A DNA stretch of 64,000 nucleotides from Lysobacter daejeonensis GH1-9 (GCF_000768355.1 NZ_AVPU01000004.1:1-64000); one strand, 5' to 3'. Numbered from the stretch's first letter, positions 51,305-60,706 are shown. Notes: a model not told the origin generated them from the sequence alone. Translations and numbers: made by a program.

Positions 51305-54166
51305 TTACTTGCCAAAGGTGTAGCGTGCTTCTACGTAAAGGGCGCGGCCATAGACACTGTACTGGGCGCTGTTGTACGGCGCGCCAGATGTGCCAGGGTA
51401 GCTGCGGTCCTCGGGTGGCATGTCGTTGAAGACGTTGTTCACCATGAAGGACAGGTCGAGGTTGTCGGTAGCCTTGTAGTTCACGCTCAGGTTGTAGAGG
51501 GTGAACGGAGCGAGCTTGCCGGCAAACACCCTGCCATTGACGCCATTGAGACCATTCGGGTCGTCGTAGCTGTCACGCACCCGTGCACGGTAGTTGGGCG
51601 TATGGCCGATGCGATTCGCATAGAACGTGGTGCTCCAGTTGTTCAGTCGCCACGTGACCGATGCATTGGCCTTGCTCTTCGGATCGCTGCTCCAGCCGGG
51701 TCGGCGCAGCAGGTCAATGACCTCGTCGCCCTCGAACTGCCAGTACTCGTGCTTGATGTTGTTGGTGTACGAGCCGCGGAACAGCAGGCTGCCGGAGCTG
51801 CCCAAGTCCTGGTTGTAGGTCATGCTGGCGCTGATGGCGTCCAGTACTTCCCGGGCTTCGTTTACCTTGGGCGTGTAGATATAAACGATGTTGCCCTGGC
51901 TATTGCGGACGATCTTGGACAGCGCATCCTGGCAGACCGGCGAGTTGATGTCGTAGCCGGGTACCCCAGTGCGGCACTGCATTTCACGCAGGGCCAGGCC
52001 GTCGGCGTTCTGGCTGCCAACTTCGTCGCGGATATCCCAGTGGTGGTAGTCAACGCTCGTCGAGAAGTTGGCGCTGGGCGCCCAGACCACGCCGTAGCTC
52101 CAGACGTCGGCATTCAGCGGGTCGAGGTCGATGCTGCCCGAGGTTTCACCGAAGTACTGGCGGCTGGAGTACGCAGCCGGGCAGTTCTCGACCTGGGTCG
52201 GGTCGAAGCCGCGTTGCTGGCACTGATAGTAGTCGGTGACGAAGCTGTAGTAGCCGCTCATGGCCTGGAACTGGTCGGCCAGGGTCGGTGCCTTGAACGC
52301 CGTACCATACTTGCCGCGGAAGAGCAGGCTGTCGATCGGGCGGTACTCAAGGCCCAGCGAATACGTGGTCTTGGAAACGTTCTCTGCGCCGTCCGGACGG
52401 AAGTCGTCGTAGCGACCCGAGATCGACACGGTCAGCGGATCGAGCACCGGCAGCCGGAGTTCGCCGGTGATGGCTGCGCGATCACGCTCGCCACCGCCGT
52501 CGACGGAGGTCGTTCCCCAGACTTCCCCGTTCATCAGGCGGGCATCTGGCTTGTAGTCCCAGGTTTCGCGCGCGCCTTCGACTGCCAGCGCCATGCCGGC
52601 GTCGCCGCCGGGGAGCGTAAACAGTGAAGCGTTGGTCAGCTGGAAGCGAGCAAGCGTGTTGGTGGTCTTGCTCTTCGAGCTGGTGTAGCCAGTGAAGCTG
52701 CGGAAATCCTCGGGCGAGATCAGCTGGTAGAACGCGCCGTAATCCGGGGTGAACACCGGATAGACCCCGTAGTACGGGTCAAGACCCTGTTGCGGGCCCA
52801 GCACGTTGTCAACGAACCACTGGTTGATCGGGTCCGCAAAACGCGCGAAGCCACGCTCATCCAACTTGTAGTCGGTGCGGCTGAGAGAGCCGTCGTAGTC
52901 CCAGGATGAATCGCCGAACGTACCGCGGAGGCCAAGGTTGGCGACATACGACTCGCTCTTGTCGAAGCTCATCGAATTTTCGAAACCGCCCGGCCCCATG
53001 TCTTCCGGCATGAAGGCGCGCTGCAGGTTCATCAGGTCGTCGAGGTTCGGGTCATAGAAATAACCCCATTCGACGCCGGTGCCCCACCAGGTGTAGTTGG
53101 CGCCGACGTGGTAGCCAACTTCTTCGTCGCTGTACAGGACATCGCCGTACAGCTGGTGGCCGCCGGCGAGGTCGTAGGTGGCGTGCGAATAAAGCTGGAA
53201 GGCTTCCTTGCTGTTGCGCAGCGTGCGGTAGCCAGGGGTCTGGAACGAGCCGCAATAGTTGCCGTCACCGAATCCCGGACGCACCTGCAGGCCTTCCGTG
53301 CCACCGAAGCCGCTGGTCACATTGGCGCAGTCGGCGGGGTCCATGAAGTTGTAGCTGGTGAACGGGCTGTACACCAGGAAGTCGCGGCTGGCGATCGGGC
53401 GCGAGGTGCCATTCTGGTAGTACTGCTTGGTGATGTCGCGGTCGTAGGCCCAGATGGGCTCGCGGTTTTCGTACTGGGCGCCGAGCAACAAATTCAGCTT
53501 GTCATCGGCCAGGCTGAAGCTGCGGGCTGCACTGACGCGCCCCATGTCCCCACCGCCCTCGGTATAGGTGCCGCCACGGACACTGATGACGGGGGCGTCA
53601 AGCGACTTCTTCAGGATGATGTTGATGACGCCTGCGATGGCATCGGAGCCGTACAGGGAGGACTGGCCGCCCGGCAGGATTTCGATGCGCTCGACCAAGT
53701 CGATCGGAATGCCGCTGATGTTGTTGAATGCGTCGCTGCCGTTGTACAGCGCCGGGTAATCGGCCATCGGTCGGCCGTCGATCAAGTACTTGGTGTAGCT
53801 GACCGAAAGGCCGAACAGGCTGAGGGTTTCAGCGCCCTGCGTGAACGAAGCAGAGGACTGCGAGCCCTGGACGCCACCGGTCGCGAACGAGCTCTGCTGG
53901 AGGGCATCGGAGATGTTCGTGTAACCACGGACCTTGATGTCTTCCGCCGAAATGATCGTGACGGGGGTAAAGGTCTCGATCTCGGTCTGCGGGATCAGCG
54001 AGCCCGTAACCGTGATCTTGTCGACCGTCGTTGCTTGAGGTGAGGTGGCCTGCTGCTCGCCCTCTTCCTGATCCTGCGCAAAGCCGATGGTCGGCATCAG
54101 CAATGCTGCGAACAGTGCCGCGCTCAGACGGCTTTTCTGAAATCCATTACTGCGACTCTTCACCAT
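51305..54166 (-). CDS. TonB-dependent outer-membrane receptor
   Basis: The 953-residue protein has a signal peptide (LSAALFAALLMPTIGFAQ), a TonB box around residues 50-56 (KITVTGS), a plug domain (~60-190, with IEILPGGQSSLYGSDAIAG and GVINIILKK) and a 22-strand barrel ending in YVEARYTFGK. There is no N-terminal signalling (STN) domain. The plug lacks the Arg-rich NRG motif of classical siderophore receptors; it reads LSVSYTKYLIDGRPM instead. It is of the large type common in Xanthomonadaceae, usually for plant or peptide-like substrates. The ligand is unknown. GGGGGTAA precedes ATG 54166. Confidence 0.93.
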   Translation of the reverse strand: MVKSRSNGFQKSRLSAALFAALLMPTIGFAQDQEEGEQQATSPQATTVDKITVTGSLIPQTEIETFTPVTIISAEDIKVRGYTNISDALQQSSFATGGVQGSQSSASFTQGAETLSLFGLSVSYTKYLIDGRPMADYPALYNGSDAFNNISGIPIDLVERIEILPGGQSSLYGSDAIAGVINIILKKSLDAPVISVRGGTYTEGGGDMGRVSAARSFSLADDKLNLLLGAQYENREPIWAYDRDITKQYYQNGTSRPIASRDFLVYSPFTSYNFMDPADCANVTSGFGGTEGLQVRPGFGDGNYCGSFQTPGYRTLRNSKEAFQLYSHATYDLAGGHQLYGDVLYSDEEVGYHVGANYTWWGTGVEWGYFYDPNLDDLMNLQRAFMPEDMGPGGFENSMSFDKSESYVANLGLRGTFGDSSWDYDGSLSRTDYKLDERGFARFADPINQWFVDNVLGPQQGLDPYYGVYPVFTPDYGAFYQLISPEDFRSFTGYTSSKSKTTNTLARFQLTNASLFTLPGGDAGMALAVEGARETWDYKPDARLMNGEVWGTTSVDGGGERDRAAITGELRLPVLDPLTVSISGRYDDFRPDGAENVSKTTYSLGLEYRPIDSLLFRGKYGTAFKAPTLADQFQAMSGYYSFVTDYYQCQQRGFDPTQVENCPAAYSSRQYFGETSGSIDLDPLNADVWSYGVVWAPSANFSTSVDYHHWDIRDEVGSQNADGLALREMQCRTGVPGYDINSPVCQDALSKIVRNSQGNIVYIYTPKVNEAREVLDAISASMTYNQDLGSSGSLLFRGSYTNNIKHEYWQFEGDEVIDLLRRPGWSSDPKSKANASVTWRLNNWSTTFYANRIGHTPNYRARVRDSYDDPNGLNGVNGRVFAGKLAPFTLYNLSVNYKATDNLDLSFMVNNVFNDMPPEDRSYPGTSGAPYNSAQYSVYGRALYVEARYTFGK

Positions 54167-54339
54167 TTACCCCCTTGGGACTGAATAGATGTGCCGCCGT
54201 CCTGGCTTTACACCGCGCTGCGCGGTTCAGCATTCCGTTGGCTTTAAAAACTTAACACATCATTAATCATGGGGGGCAAAAGGTGCGCAATTTGTCACAA
54301 ATGTCTTATTCCAGTGGCGCTTTTGGCGCCGAAACGACA

Positions 54340-54362
54340 AGGCCCGGCATTACGCCGGGCCT
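54340..54362 (-). terminator. hairpin after DUF2147 gene
   Basis: AGGCCCGGC and GCCGGGCCT pair perfectly over a 5-base loop, 26 bp past the DUF2147 stop. The T tract on the minus strand (TTGTCGTTT) is imperfect. Confidence 0.7.
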
Positions 54363-54388
54363 CTCCTTGACGTCCTAGTTCGCCGGCT

Positions 54389-54835
54389 TCAGCGCCGCAC
54401 CCAGACCTGCGTTCTTCCAAGCAGCGAAAAGCCCAGGAAACCGCGGACCTCCAGCTTCTGCCCGCCCTCGATCGGACGGATCTTCACCGAGTACACCTTG
54501 CCGGTGGCCGGGTCCAGGATCTGGCCGCCTTCCCAGGTGTCGCCCTTCTTCTTGACGCCCCACATCATGACCATGCCTTTGACCGGCTTGCCCTTGCGAT
54601 CGCCGTCGCACTTGTCGCAAACCGGGTTGGGGCCGCGGTCCGAATGCAGGATTTCGGCGACGCGCGCGGCCAGCGAGCCATTGGTCGTCTCATAGATTTC
54701 CACGACCGACTTCGGCTTCTTGGTCTTGTCGTCGATGGTGGTCCAGGATCCGATCGGCGACGTCTGCGCAAAGACCGAGGCCGAGAGGGCCAGCAGCGGT
54801 AGCGCGATCAGGAGCGTGAACAGTTTGTTGCGCAT
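54389..54835 (-). CDS. DUF2147 family secreted protein
   Basis: The 148-residue protein has a signal peptide (LFTLLIALPLLALSASVFAQ) and the DUF2147 lipocalin-like body: PIGSWTTIDDKTKKPKSVVE, GSLAARVAEILHSDRGPNPV, a Cys-x-x-Cys in VCDKCDGD, GMVMMWGVKKKGDTWEGGQI and the end LEVRGFLGFSLLGRTQVWVR. The family is periplasmic and of unknown role. It lies between two TonB-dependent receptors on the same strand and may be cotranscribed with neither, since hairpins flank it on both sides. Confidence 0.9.
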   Translation of the reverse strand: MRNKLFTLLIALPLLALSASVFAQTSPIGSWTTIDDKTKKPKSVVEIYETTNGSLAARVAEILHSDRGPNPVCDKCDGDRKGKPVKGMVMMWGVKKKGDTWEGGQILDPATGKVYSVKIRPIEGGQKLEVRGFLGFSLLGRTQVWVRR

Positions 54836-54938
54836 GGATCCCCTCCCAGGGTGTTGACGGTAGTCAGAGAGGTCCGCGGACAGCGGACGTCGGCTCCCTT
54901 ATACCGCATTCGCACAGGTATGGAGCTAGCCAAAATGA

Positions 54939-54958
54939 AGCCCGGCTTGCGCCGGGCT
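54939..54958 (-). terminator. terminator of the second TonB receptor
   Basis: AGCCCGGC-TTGC-GCCGGGCT forms a perfect 8-bp stem; on the minus strand it is followed by TCATTTTGG. It lies 28 bp past the receptor stop. Confidence 0.8.
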
Positions 54959-54986
54959 CCAAGGGGTGAAACACGATGCTGGAATA

Positions 54987-57830
54987 TCAGTCGAACCGGT
55001 ACTCCACCTGCGCGGACACCTCGCGGCCCATCGGGCTGTATGCACGCCAGAAGTACGGGTAGGAATTGAACCCGTCGTCCTGCGGATGGAAGTTGTTGAA
55101 GATGTTGTTCACGTAGAACGTCAGCTTCATCCGATCCGTAATCTGCTTGCCCACATTGGCATTCCAAAGAATGTAGGGAGAGACTCGGCCAGTTTCCTGC
55201 CAGTTCGGCAGGCTTCCGTAGCGGGTGCCGAAAAGCGTCGCATTCCAGTTGTTGCGCGACCAGCCCACCGAGCCACGGATACGGCTGCGGAAGTCGAAGT
55301 TATTCGGGTCATCGCGCCAGTCCGTTTGCACGGGATCGGTGGCGAAGCTCTGGATCTCGCTCTCCAGCGTGTGCGACCAGGCCAACTGCCAGCGGAAGTC
55401 GCCCATACGGTCAGTGTCCATCTTCCAGTCAACTGCCGCATCGATGCCGGAGACATGGCGGAAGGCCTGGTTAACCGGGCCGCTGCGGATGTTGATCACG
55501 CGGTCGGTGGGCTCCCCCGCCGCCGGGACGCGGGTGACGCGGCTGATGATCTCCTGGCAGAACGCCGAATCCTGGGCGAACTGGTAGGGCTCGCGGTTGC
55601 GAGTCAGGCCCGTACGGCATCCGCCTTCGGCATCCATGATGAAGGTCGAGCTGAGCGTGGTGACCGCGCCTTCCAGTTCGATGTCGTAGTAGTCAGCCGT
55701 GATCGAGAGCGAGTCGGTGATGTCCCACACCAGGCCGGCGCTCCACGACTTGCCGGTTTCTTCCTCAAGGGTAGGCTCACCCTTGCTGGTGGCGAACATC
55801 GAATAGGCGTACGTCGACGTATTGCACGCACTGGTGCCCGGCCGCAGGCCGGCGCTCAGGCAGCGGTAGGTGTCGAGCACGGTGCTGAACGAGCCGCTGC
55901 CTTCGTTGAATACGAAGTGCATGTCCGGCGCCTTGAAGCTGGTCGAGTAGTTGCCGCGCACCAGCAGGTTGCTGAACGGACGCCATTCGAGGCCTGCGCC
56001 CCAGGTCCGCGCATCATCCACAGCGGTGATGTCGTCGTACTTGTCGAAACGGCCGGCGACGCTGGCCTTCAGCGAGCTGAGCAGCGGAATGCTGAACTCG
56101 ATGCCTGCCGCATAGCGGTCACGCTCGCCACCACCGTTCGTGCCAGTTAGGTTGTAGACCGTGCGGTTGGTCGGGAGGATGCCATCCGGAGAGTTGAGGT
56201 CATAACCCTGCGAAGTGGCTTCCAGCACCGCGGCAAACGCGAACGGACCGGCCGGCATTTCAAACAGGTCGCCCGACAGGACGAAGTTGCCCTGGTTCAC
56301 CCACGAATGGGAGTCGTACTTCAGGATCGACGACATCGAGCGGTACTGCTCGGGAGTCAGCGGCGTGTAGAAGCGATCCAGGTTGATCATGTACCGCGGG
56401 GTGCCGGAGGTGTTCAGCCTGGGGCCGAAGAACCAGTCGGTGACGGCGGAGCCATCCAGTCGCGGGCGCGTGCGCGTGGCCTTGTAGTCCGCGCGGCCAA
56501 GGGTGAAGTCCCAGTCGAAGCGGTCAGCGAACGTGCCGCGGAGACCGACCGCCACGTCCAGCGACTTCTCGTTGAACTTCTGATGGGTCGCTTCGATGCC
56601 ACCGACTTCCTGCGGCGTGAGGATGCGCTGGATGTTGACGTTGGTGTTCATGCCGGGGTTGGCGGCATTGAAGGTGGTGAAAACACCGGTGCCATCAATG
56701 TGCGGGCCCAGGATCGCCTCCAGGCCGCCGGACAGCTCGGACTTCGAGTGATAGCCCTGCAGGCTGGCCCAGCCTTCCAGGCCGTCCGTGATCTGCCAGG
56801 TGCCGTAGAGGTAGCCCGACAGGTCCTTGTTACCGTTTGAAATGGTCTGGTAGCCGACATCATTCCAGTAGCCGCAAGCGTTGCCCAACGTATAAGGCTG
56901 GCCTGCTTGTGGGTGGGTTGCGGAATACGTACTGCGGAAGGTGAAGTTCACATACTCGCCACCGAACTTTTCGCAGGTGCCGGCCGGCGGTGCGAAGTAC
57001 GTGCCCGGCGTGTTGCTGGCGACACGGTTGATGCGCACGGTGCTGACCGGCTGGTAACCCAACGCGCCCGGCATCGGGTTGTCCTGGCGCGAATCCATGA
57101 AGTCACGCTGGTAGGCGTAGACTGGCTCGTCAGCGAAGTACTCGAGGGCGTACGTCAGGCTCCAGTTGTCGGCCGCGCGCCCGCCCACCCACTGGATGTT
57201 GCCGAAGTCGCCACCGCCGGTGGTGGTCGTGCCACCGCGCAGCTTCACCACGTCGCCTTCGAAATTGGTCTTCAGAACGACGTTGACCACGCCGGCAACG
57301 GCGTCGGAGCCGTAGATGGCCGAGGCGCCGCCAGCAAGGATTTCGATGCGGTCAACCGCGCTCGAAGGAATGTTGCCGAAGTTCTGGAAGTTGCTCTGGC
57401 CGTTGTACGGGAACGGATAGTCGGCGGCGCGGCGGCCGTTGATAAGCAGCAGCGTACGGCCCGGTCCGAGGCCGCGCAGGTTCACGGGGCTGCCGTTCGG
57501 GGTGAAGCCACCGGCGGAGTTCAGCTCGTTCTGGTTGGTACCCGCGTTGTTCTGGGTCATCGTCTCGAGCGCGTCGAAAACGGTGACAAACCCTTCCTTC
57601 TGGATCTGCTCGGCGGTGATGACGGTGACCGGAGCCGGTCCTTCCACGTCCACCTTCTTGATGCGCGAACCAGTGACGACGACCCGATCAACGTCGGTTG
57701 CCGACGGCGTCTGGCCGGATTGGTTCCCCTGCTCCTGCGCAACCGCCATGCCTGCGACCGACAGCAAAAGTGCCGAGCCGAGTGCCGCGGTCAACGGATT
57801 GCGCTTGAAGCGCGTGCTGCTCTCCACCAT
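54987..57830 (-). CDS. TonB-dependent outer-membrane receptor
   Basis: The 947-residue protein has a signal peptide (LTAALGSALLLSVAGMAVAQ), a TonB box at about 49-57 (RVVVTGSRI), a plug (~60-185) with VNLRGLGPGRTLLLINGRRA and IEILAGGASAIYGSDAVAG, and a barrel ending in VEYRFD. The plug here is closer to the usual RGLG...NGRR type than that of the first receptor. Several Cys pairs in the barrel loops suggest disulfides outside the cell. Substrate unknown. An AT-rich stretch upstream (57850-57890) includes GTTAAC-like words also seen before the first receptor and may hold the promoter. Confidence 0.94.
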   Translation of the reverse strand: MVESSTRFKRNPLTAALGSALLLSVAGMAVAQEQGNQSGQTPSATDVDRVVVTGSRIKKVDVEGPAPVTVITAEQIQKEGFVTVFDALETMTQNNAGTNQNELNSAGGFTPNGSPVNLRGLGPGRTLLLINGRRAADYPFPYNGQSNFQNFGNIPSSAVDRIEILAGGASAIYGSDAVAGVVNVVLKTNFEGDVVKLRGGTTTTGGGDFGNIQWVGGRAADNWSLTYALEYFADEPVYAYQRDFMDSRQDNPMPGALGYQPVSTVRINRVASNTPGTYFAPPAGTCEKFGGEYVNFTFRSTYSATHPQAGQPYTLGNACGYWNDVGYQTISNGNKDLSGYLYGTWQITDGLEGWASLQGYHSKSELSGGLEAILGPHIDGTGVFTTFNAANPGMNTNVNIQRILTPQEVGGIEATHQKFNEKSLDVAVGLRGTFADRFDWDFTLGRADYKATRTRPRLDGSAVTDWFFGPRLNTSGTPRYMINLDRFYTPLTPEQYRSMSSILKYDSHSWVNQGNFVLSGDLFEMPAGPFAFAAVLEATSQGYDLNSPDGILPTNRTVYNLTGTNGGGERDRYAAGIEFSIPLLSSLKASVAGRFDKYDDITAVDDARTWGAGLEWRPFSNLLVRGNYSTSFKAPDMHFVFNEGSGSFSTVLDTYRCLSAGLRPGTSACNTSTYAYSMFATSKGEPTLEEETGKSWSAGLVWDITDSLSITADYYDIELEGAVTTLSSTFIMDAEGGCRTGLTRNREPYQFAQDSAFCQEIISRVTRVPAAGEPTDRVINIRSGPVNQAFRHVSGIDAAVDWKMDTDRMGDFRWQLAWSHTLESEIQSFATDPVQTDWRDDPNNFDFRSRIRGSVGWSRNNWNATLFGTRYGSLPNWQETGRVSPYILWNANVGKQITDRMKLTFYVNNIFNNFHPQDDGFNSYPYFWRAYSPMGREVSAQVEYRFD

Positions 57831-58003
57831 CTCTAATCTCCCCCTGGAGGTAAAAGCTGATTTAAATGAGTTGTTAACCTTGCCTTAACGGGCGGTTCAC
57901 ATTAGCACGAACTTTCTGTGACTTGCATCAAGTCGCAATGAAGTTCTGGCAACGCTTCGGGGCGGGTGCGACCCCACCGCAGGGGCGGCCGCGCACTCGG
58001 GCG

Positions 58004-58009
58004 TACAAT
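58004..58009 (+). promoter_or_regulatory. -10 box of a near-leaderless apbC mRNA
   Basis: TACAAT is followed by TCGCCTCC and then the ATG at 58018, leaving room for only about two untranslated bases. Confidence 0.55.
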
Positions 58010-58017
58010 TCGCCTCC

Positions 58018-59115
58018 ATGAACACGGCGAATGGTGCGCAGACCCAAATGGTTGAAGCCGATCTGGCCAAGAGGCTGGAGACCCTCCGGCTGCCCGAAGT
58101 GGATGCCCGGCTTGGTGACGTGGGGCGCATTCGCGTTTCGGTTGCCGGTCAATCAGCGGCGGTGGAGGTGATTGCTGCAGTCCCCGAGGGCGGGCTTCGA
58201 CCTTGGGTCGAAGCGGCCGTGGCCAAGGAGTTGGCCGTCGCGGGATTCGAGCTTGCCCGACTCGACATCCAGCAACGCATTGCCGCCCACGCCGTACAGC
58301 CCAATCTCAGCCCGCTCCCGAACGTCCGCAACATCATTGCCGTGGGATCGGGCAAGGGTGGCGTAGGCAAGTCCACGACGGCGGTGAACCTCGCGGTGGC
58401 GCTTGCCCAGGACGGCGCACGGGTTGGCCTGCTGGATGCCGACATCTACGGCCCCAGCATCCCGATGATGCTGGGCCTGCACGGACGCCCGGACAGCCCG
58501 GACGGCAAGTCGATCGAGCCCCTGCGGGCCCACGGCGTAGTGGCCATGTCGATCGGCCTCCTGGTCGACCAGGACACGCCCATGATCTGGCGCGGACCGA
58601 TGGCGACCTCGGCCCTGTCCCAGCTGCTGAACGACACGCGCTGGGGGGAGTTGGACTACCTGATCGTCGACCTGCCGCCGGGTACCGGCGACATCCAGCT
58701 GACCCTCGCGCAGAAGATTCCCGTGGCCGGGGCGGTCATCGTGACCACGCCGCAGGACGTGGCGACGCTCGACGCGCGCAAGGCATTGAAGATGTTCGAG
58801 AAGGTCGAAGTGCCGGTGCTCGGTCTGGTCGAGAACATGGCGGTGCACGTGTGCAGCCACTGCGGGCATGCCGAGCACATCTTCGGCGAAGGCGGCGGAC
58901 GGCGGATGGCTGAACAGTACGGCGTCCCCCTGTTGGGAAGCCTGCCCCTCGACGTGGCCGTGCGCGAATTGGGCGATAGCGGGACCCCAATCGTGACAAA
59001 TGTCGAAAAAACGGCCACCGTTGATTCCTATAAATCGACCGCTCGTCGGCTCGCAATTCAACTTTCAGGTCGCCCTCAGGTGGCAAGGCCTTTATCCGTC
59101 TCGCTTTTGTCCTGA
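58018..59115 (+). CDS. apbC: Mrp/ApbC iron-sulfur carrier ATPase
   Basis: The 365-residue protein has an N-terminal MIP18-like domain (~10-90), the deviant Walker A motif GSGKGGVGKSTTAVNL near residue 111, a Walker B (VDLPPGTGDIQLTL) and the Fe-S-binding Cys279-x-x-Cys282 (CSHCGH). It carries Fe-S clusters to apoproteins. The end (ARPLSVSLL) matches other Mrp proteins. Its promoter leaves almost no leader. metG, its common neighbour, is 8.5 kb away. Confidence 0.95.
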   Translation: MNTANGAQTQMVEADLAKRLETLRLPEVDARLGDVGRIRVSVAGQSAAVEVIAAVPEGGLRPWVEAAVAKELAVAGFELARLDIQQRIAAHAVQPNLSPLPNVRNIIAVGSGKGGVGKSTTAVNLAVALAQDGARVGLLDADIYGPSIPMMLGLHGRPDSPDGKSIEPLRAHGVVAMSIGLLVDQDTPMIWRGPMATSALSQLLNDTRWGELDYLIVDLPPGTGDIQLTLAQKIPVAGAVIVTTPQDVATLDARKALKMFEKVEVPVLGLVENMAVHVCSHCGHAEHIFGEGGGRRMAEQYGVPLLGSLPLDVAVRELGDSGTPIVTNVEKTATVDSYKSTARRLAIQLSGRPQVARPLSVSLLS

Positions 59116-59178
59116 GCTGACTGACCCGGTTGCGCTGCAGTGCGCATTGCAGCACCGGGAAAACACCCCCTAGATTCG

Positions 59179-59207
59179 AAAGGCGCGGCCGGCTTGGCCG
59201 CGCCTTT
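59179..59207 (+). terminator. terminator after apbC
   Basis: A perfect 12-bp stem (AAAGGCGCGGCC with GGCCGCGCCTTT) around GGCTT, followed by CCTGTTCTT. Confidence 0.85.
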
Positions 59208-59238
59208 CCTGTTCTTACCTTCGGGGGTAGTTCCAGTT

Positions 59239-60612
59239 ATGAAGCAACCCATCCGTACCGCGGTCCTGGCCGGCGCTGTTGTCGCTTCTCTCGGCCTTTC
59301 GTCCGCGGCGTTTGCCGGCGGTCGTCCGGACCTCGTCATTTCCGGCCTGAATGCCGGCCGTGCCCACCAGGCCAACGAGCTGTTGGTGAAGTTCCGTGAC
59401 GGCACCACTGCTGCACAGCAGACCGCCGTCCGCCAAGGATTGGGCGCCTCCAAGATCGACGTCGTGCGTGCCGGCAACAGCCAGCGCGGCGAAGTGGCCC
59501 TGATGCGCCTGCCTGCCGGTCGCGACCTGTCGGCCACGATCAGCGCGCTGAGCCGCAATGCCGCGGTCGAGTACGCCGAGCCGAACTGGATCTACACCCA
59601 CTCCGCCACCTCCAACGACACCTACTACACCAACGGTTCGCTGTGGGGCATGTACGGCGATGCGTCGTCGCCGGCCAACCAGTACGGCTCGCAAGCCGCT
59701 GAAGCGTGGGCCGGTGGCCACACCGACTGCGGCAACGTCGTGGTTGGCGTGATCGACGAAGGCATCTACTACAACCACGAAGACCTGGCCGCCAACATCT
59801 GGTCCAACCCGTACGACCCGGTTGACGGCGTCGACAACGACGGTAACGGCTACGTGGACGACACCCGTGGTTGGGACTTCGACGGTGGCTCCAACAACAT
59901 CAACTCCGGCGGCGCCAACGATGACCATGGCACTCACGTGTCGGGCACCATCGCGGGCGTAGGCGGCAATGGCAAGGGCGTTGCGGGCGTGTGCTGGAGC
60001 GGCGTCAAGCTGATCAGCGCCAAGTTCCTCGGCCGCCGTGGCGGCACCACCGCCAATGCGATCAAGGCGGTGGACTACATCACCGACCTGAAGACCCGCC
60101 ACGGGATGAACATCGTCGCCACGAACAACTCGTGGGGCGGCGGTGGCTTCTCGCAGGGCCTGTCGGACGCGATCACCCGCGCCAACACCGCCAACATCCT
60201 GTTCATCGCCGCTGCCGGCAACTCGGCCTACGACAACGACGCGCAGGCCAGCTACCCGTCCAACTACCCGCAGGCCAACATCATCGCGGTGGCTTCGACC
60301 ACCAGCACTGGCGGTCTGTCGAGCTTCTCGCAGTGGGGCGCCACCACGGTGGACATCGGTGCCCCGGGTTCGGGCATCTGGTCGACCGTGCCGGTGTCGT
60401 CGAAGGGCGCAGTGGTGTCGGGCTATTCCAGCTACAACGGCACCTCGATGGCCACCCCGCACGTGACCGGCGCGGCTGCGCTGTACGCCTCGTCGCACCC
60501 GGGTGCGACCGCGGCTGACATCAAGGCCGCGATCATGAACTCGGCAGTGCCGACTCCGTCGCTGCAGGGCAAGGTCGTCACCGGTGGCCGCCTGAACGCC
60601 AGCGGCTTCTGA
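59239..60612 (+). CDS. secreted subtilisin-like serine protease (S8)
   Basis: From ATG 59239 the 457-residue preproprotein has a signal peptide (AVLAGAVVASLGLSSAAFAG), an inhibitor-type propeptide (~35-115; NELLVKFRDGTTAAQQTAVR, ending VEYAEPNWIY) and a catalytic domain with Asp173 (VVVGVIDEGIYYNHEDLA), His230 (DDHGTHVSGTIAG), an oxyanion Asn (AAAGNSA) and Ser403 (NGTSMATPHVTGAAALY). Between Asp and His lies a Ca-binding-like loop (DPVDGVDNDGNGYVDD), as in fervidolysin-like members. The first motif reads Asp-Glu-Gly rather than Asp-Thr/Ser-Gly. It is probably an exoprotease. Terminators stand on both sides, so it is monocistronic. Confidence 0.95.
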   Translation: MKQPIRTAVLAGAVVASLGLSSAAFAGGRPDLVISGLNAGRAHQANELLVKFRDGTTAAQQTAVRQGLGASKIDVVRAGNSQRGEVALMRLPAGRDLSATISALSRNAAVEYAEPNWIYTHSATSNDTYYTNGSLWGMYGDASSPANQYGSQAAEAWAGGHTDCGNVVVGVIDEGIYYNHEDLAANIWSNPYDPVDGVDNDGNGYVDDTRGWDFDGGSNNINSGGANDDHGTHVSGTIAGVGGNGKGVAGVCWSGVKLISAKFLGRRGGTTANAIKAVDYITDLKTRHGMNIVATNNSWGGGGFSQGLSDAITRANTANILFIAAAGNSAYDNDAQASYPSNYPQANIIAVASTTSTGGLSSFSQWGATTVDIGAPGSGIWSTVPVSSKGAVVSGYSSYNGTSMATPHVTGAAALYASSHPGATAADIKAAIMNSAVPTPSLQGKVVTGGRLNASGF

Positions 60613-60631
60613 TCCCGTTTTCGGGGTGAGC

Positions 60632-60659
60632 GAAGGGCCCGGTTGATGCCGGGCCCTTC
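60632..60659 (+). terminator. terminator after the S8 protease
   Basis: GAAGGGCCCGG and CCGGGCCCTTC pair perfectly around TTGATG and are followed by TTCTTTTGG. Confidence 0.9.
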
Positions 60660-60700
60660 TTCTTTTGGGGTCGCGAGTGCCGCAGGCAGGGGTGAACCGT

Positions 60701-60706
60701 TAGAAT
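60701..60706 (+). promoter_or_regulatory. dcd -10 box
   Basis: TAGAAT followed by CGGCGC, 33 bp before the dcd ATG. Confidence 0.55.

Noticed and set aside
54316-54330. GGCGC-TTTTG-GCGCC hairpin as a terminator
   Set aside because: The stem is only 5 bp and a better hairpin (54340-54362) lies beside it.
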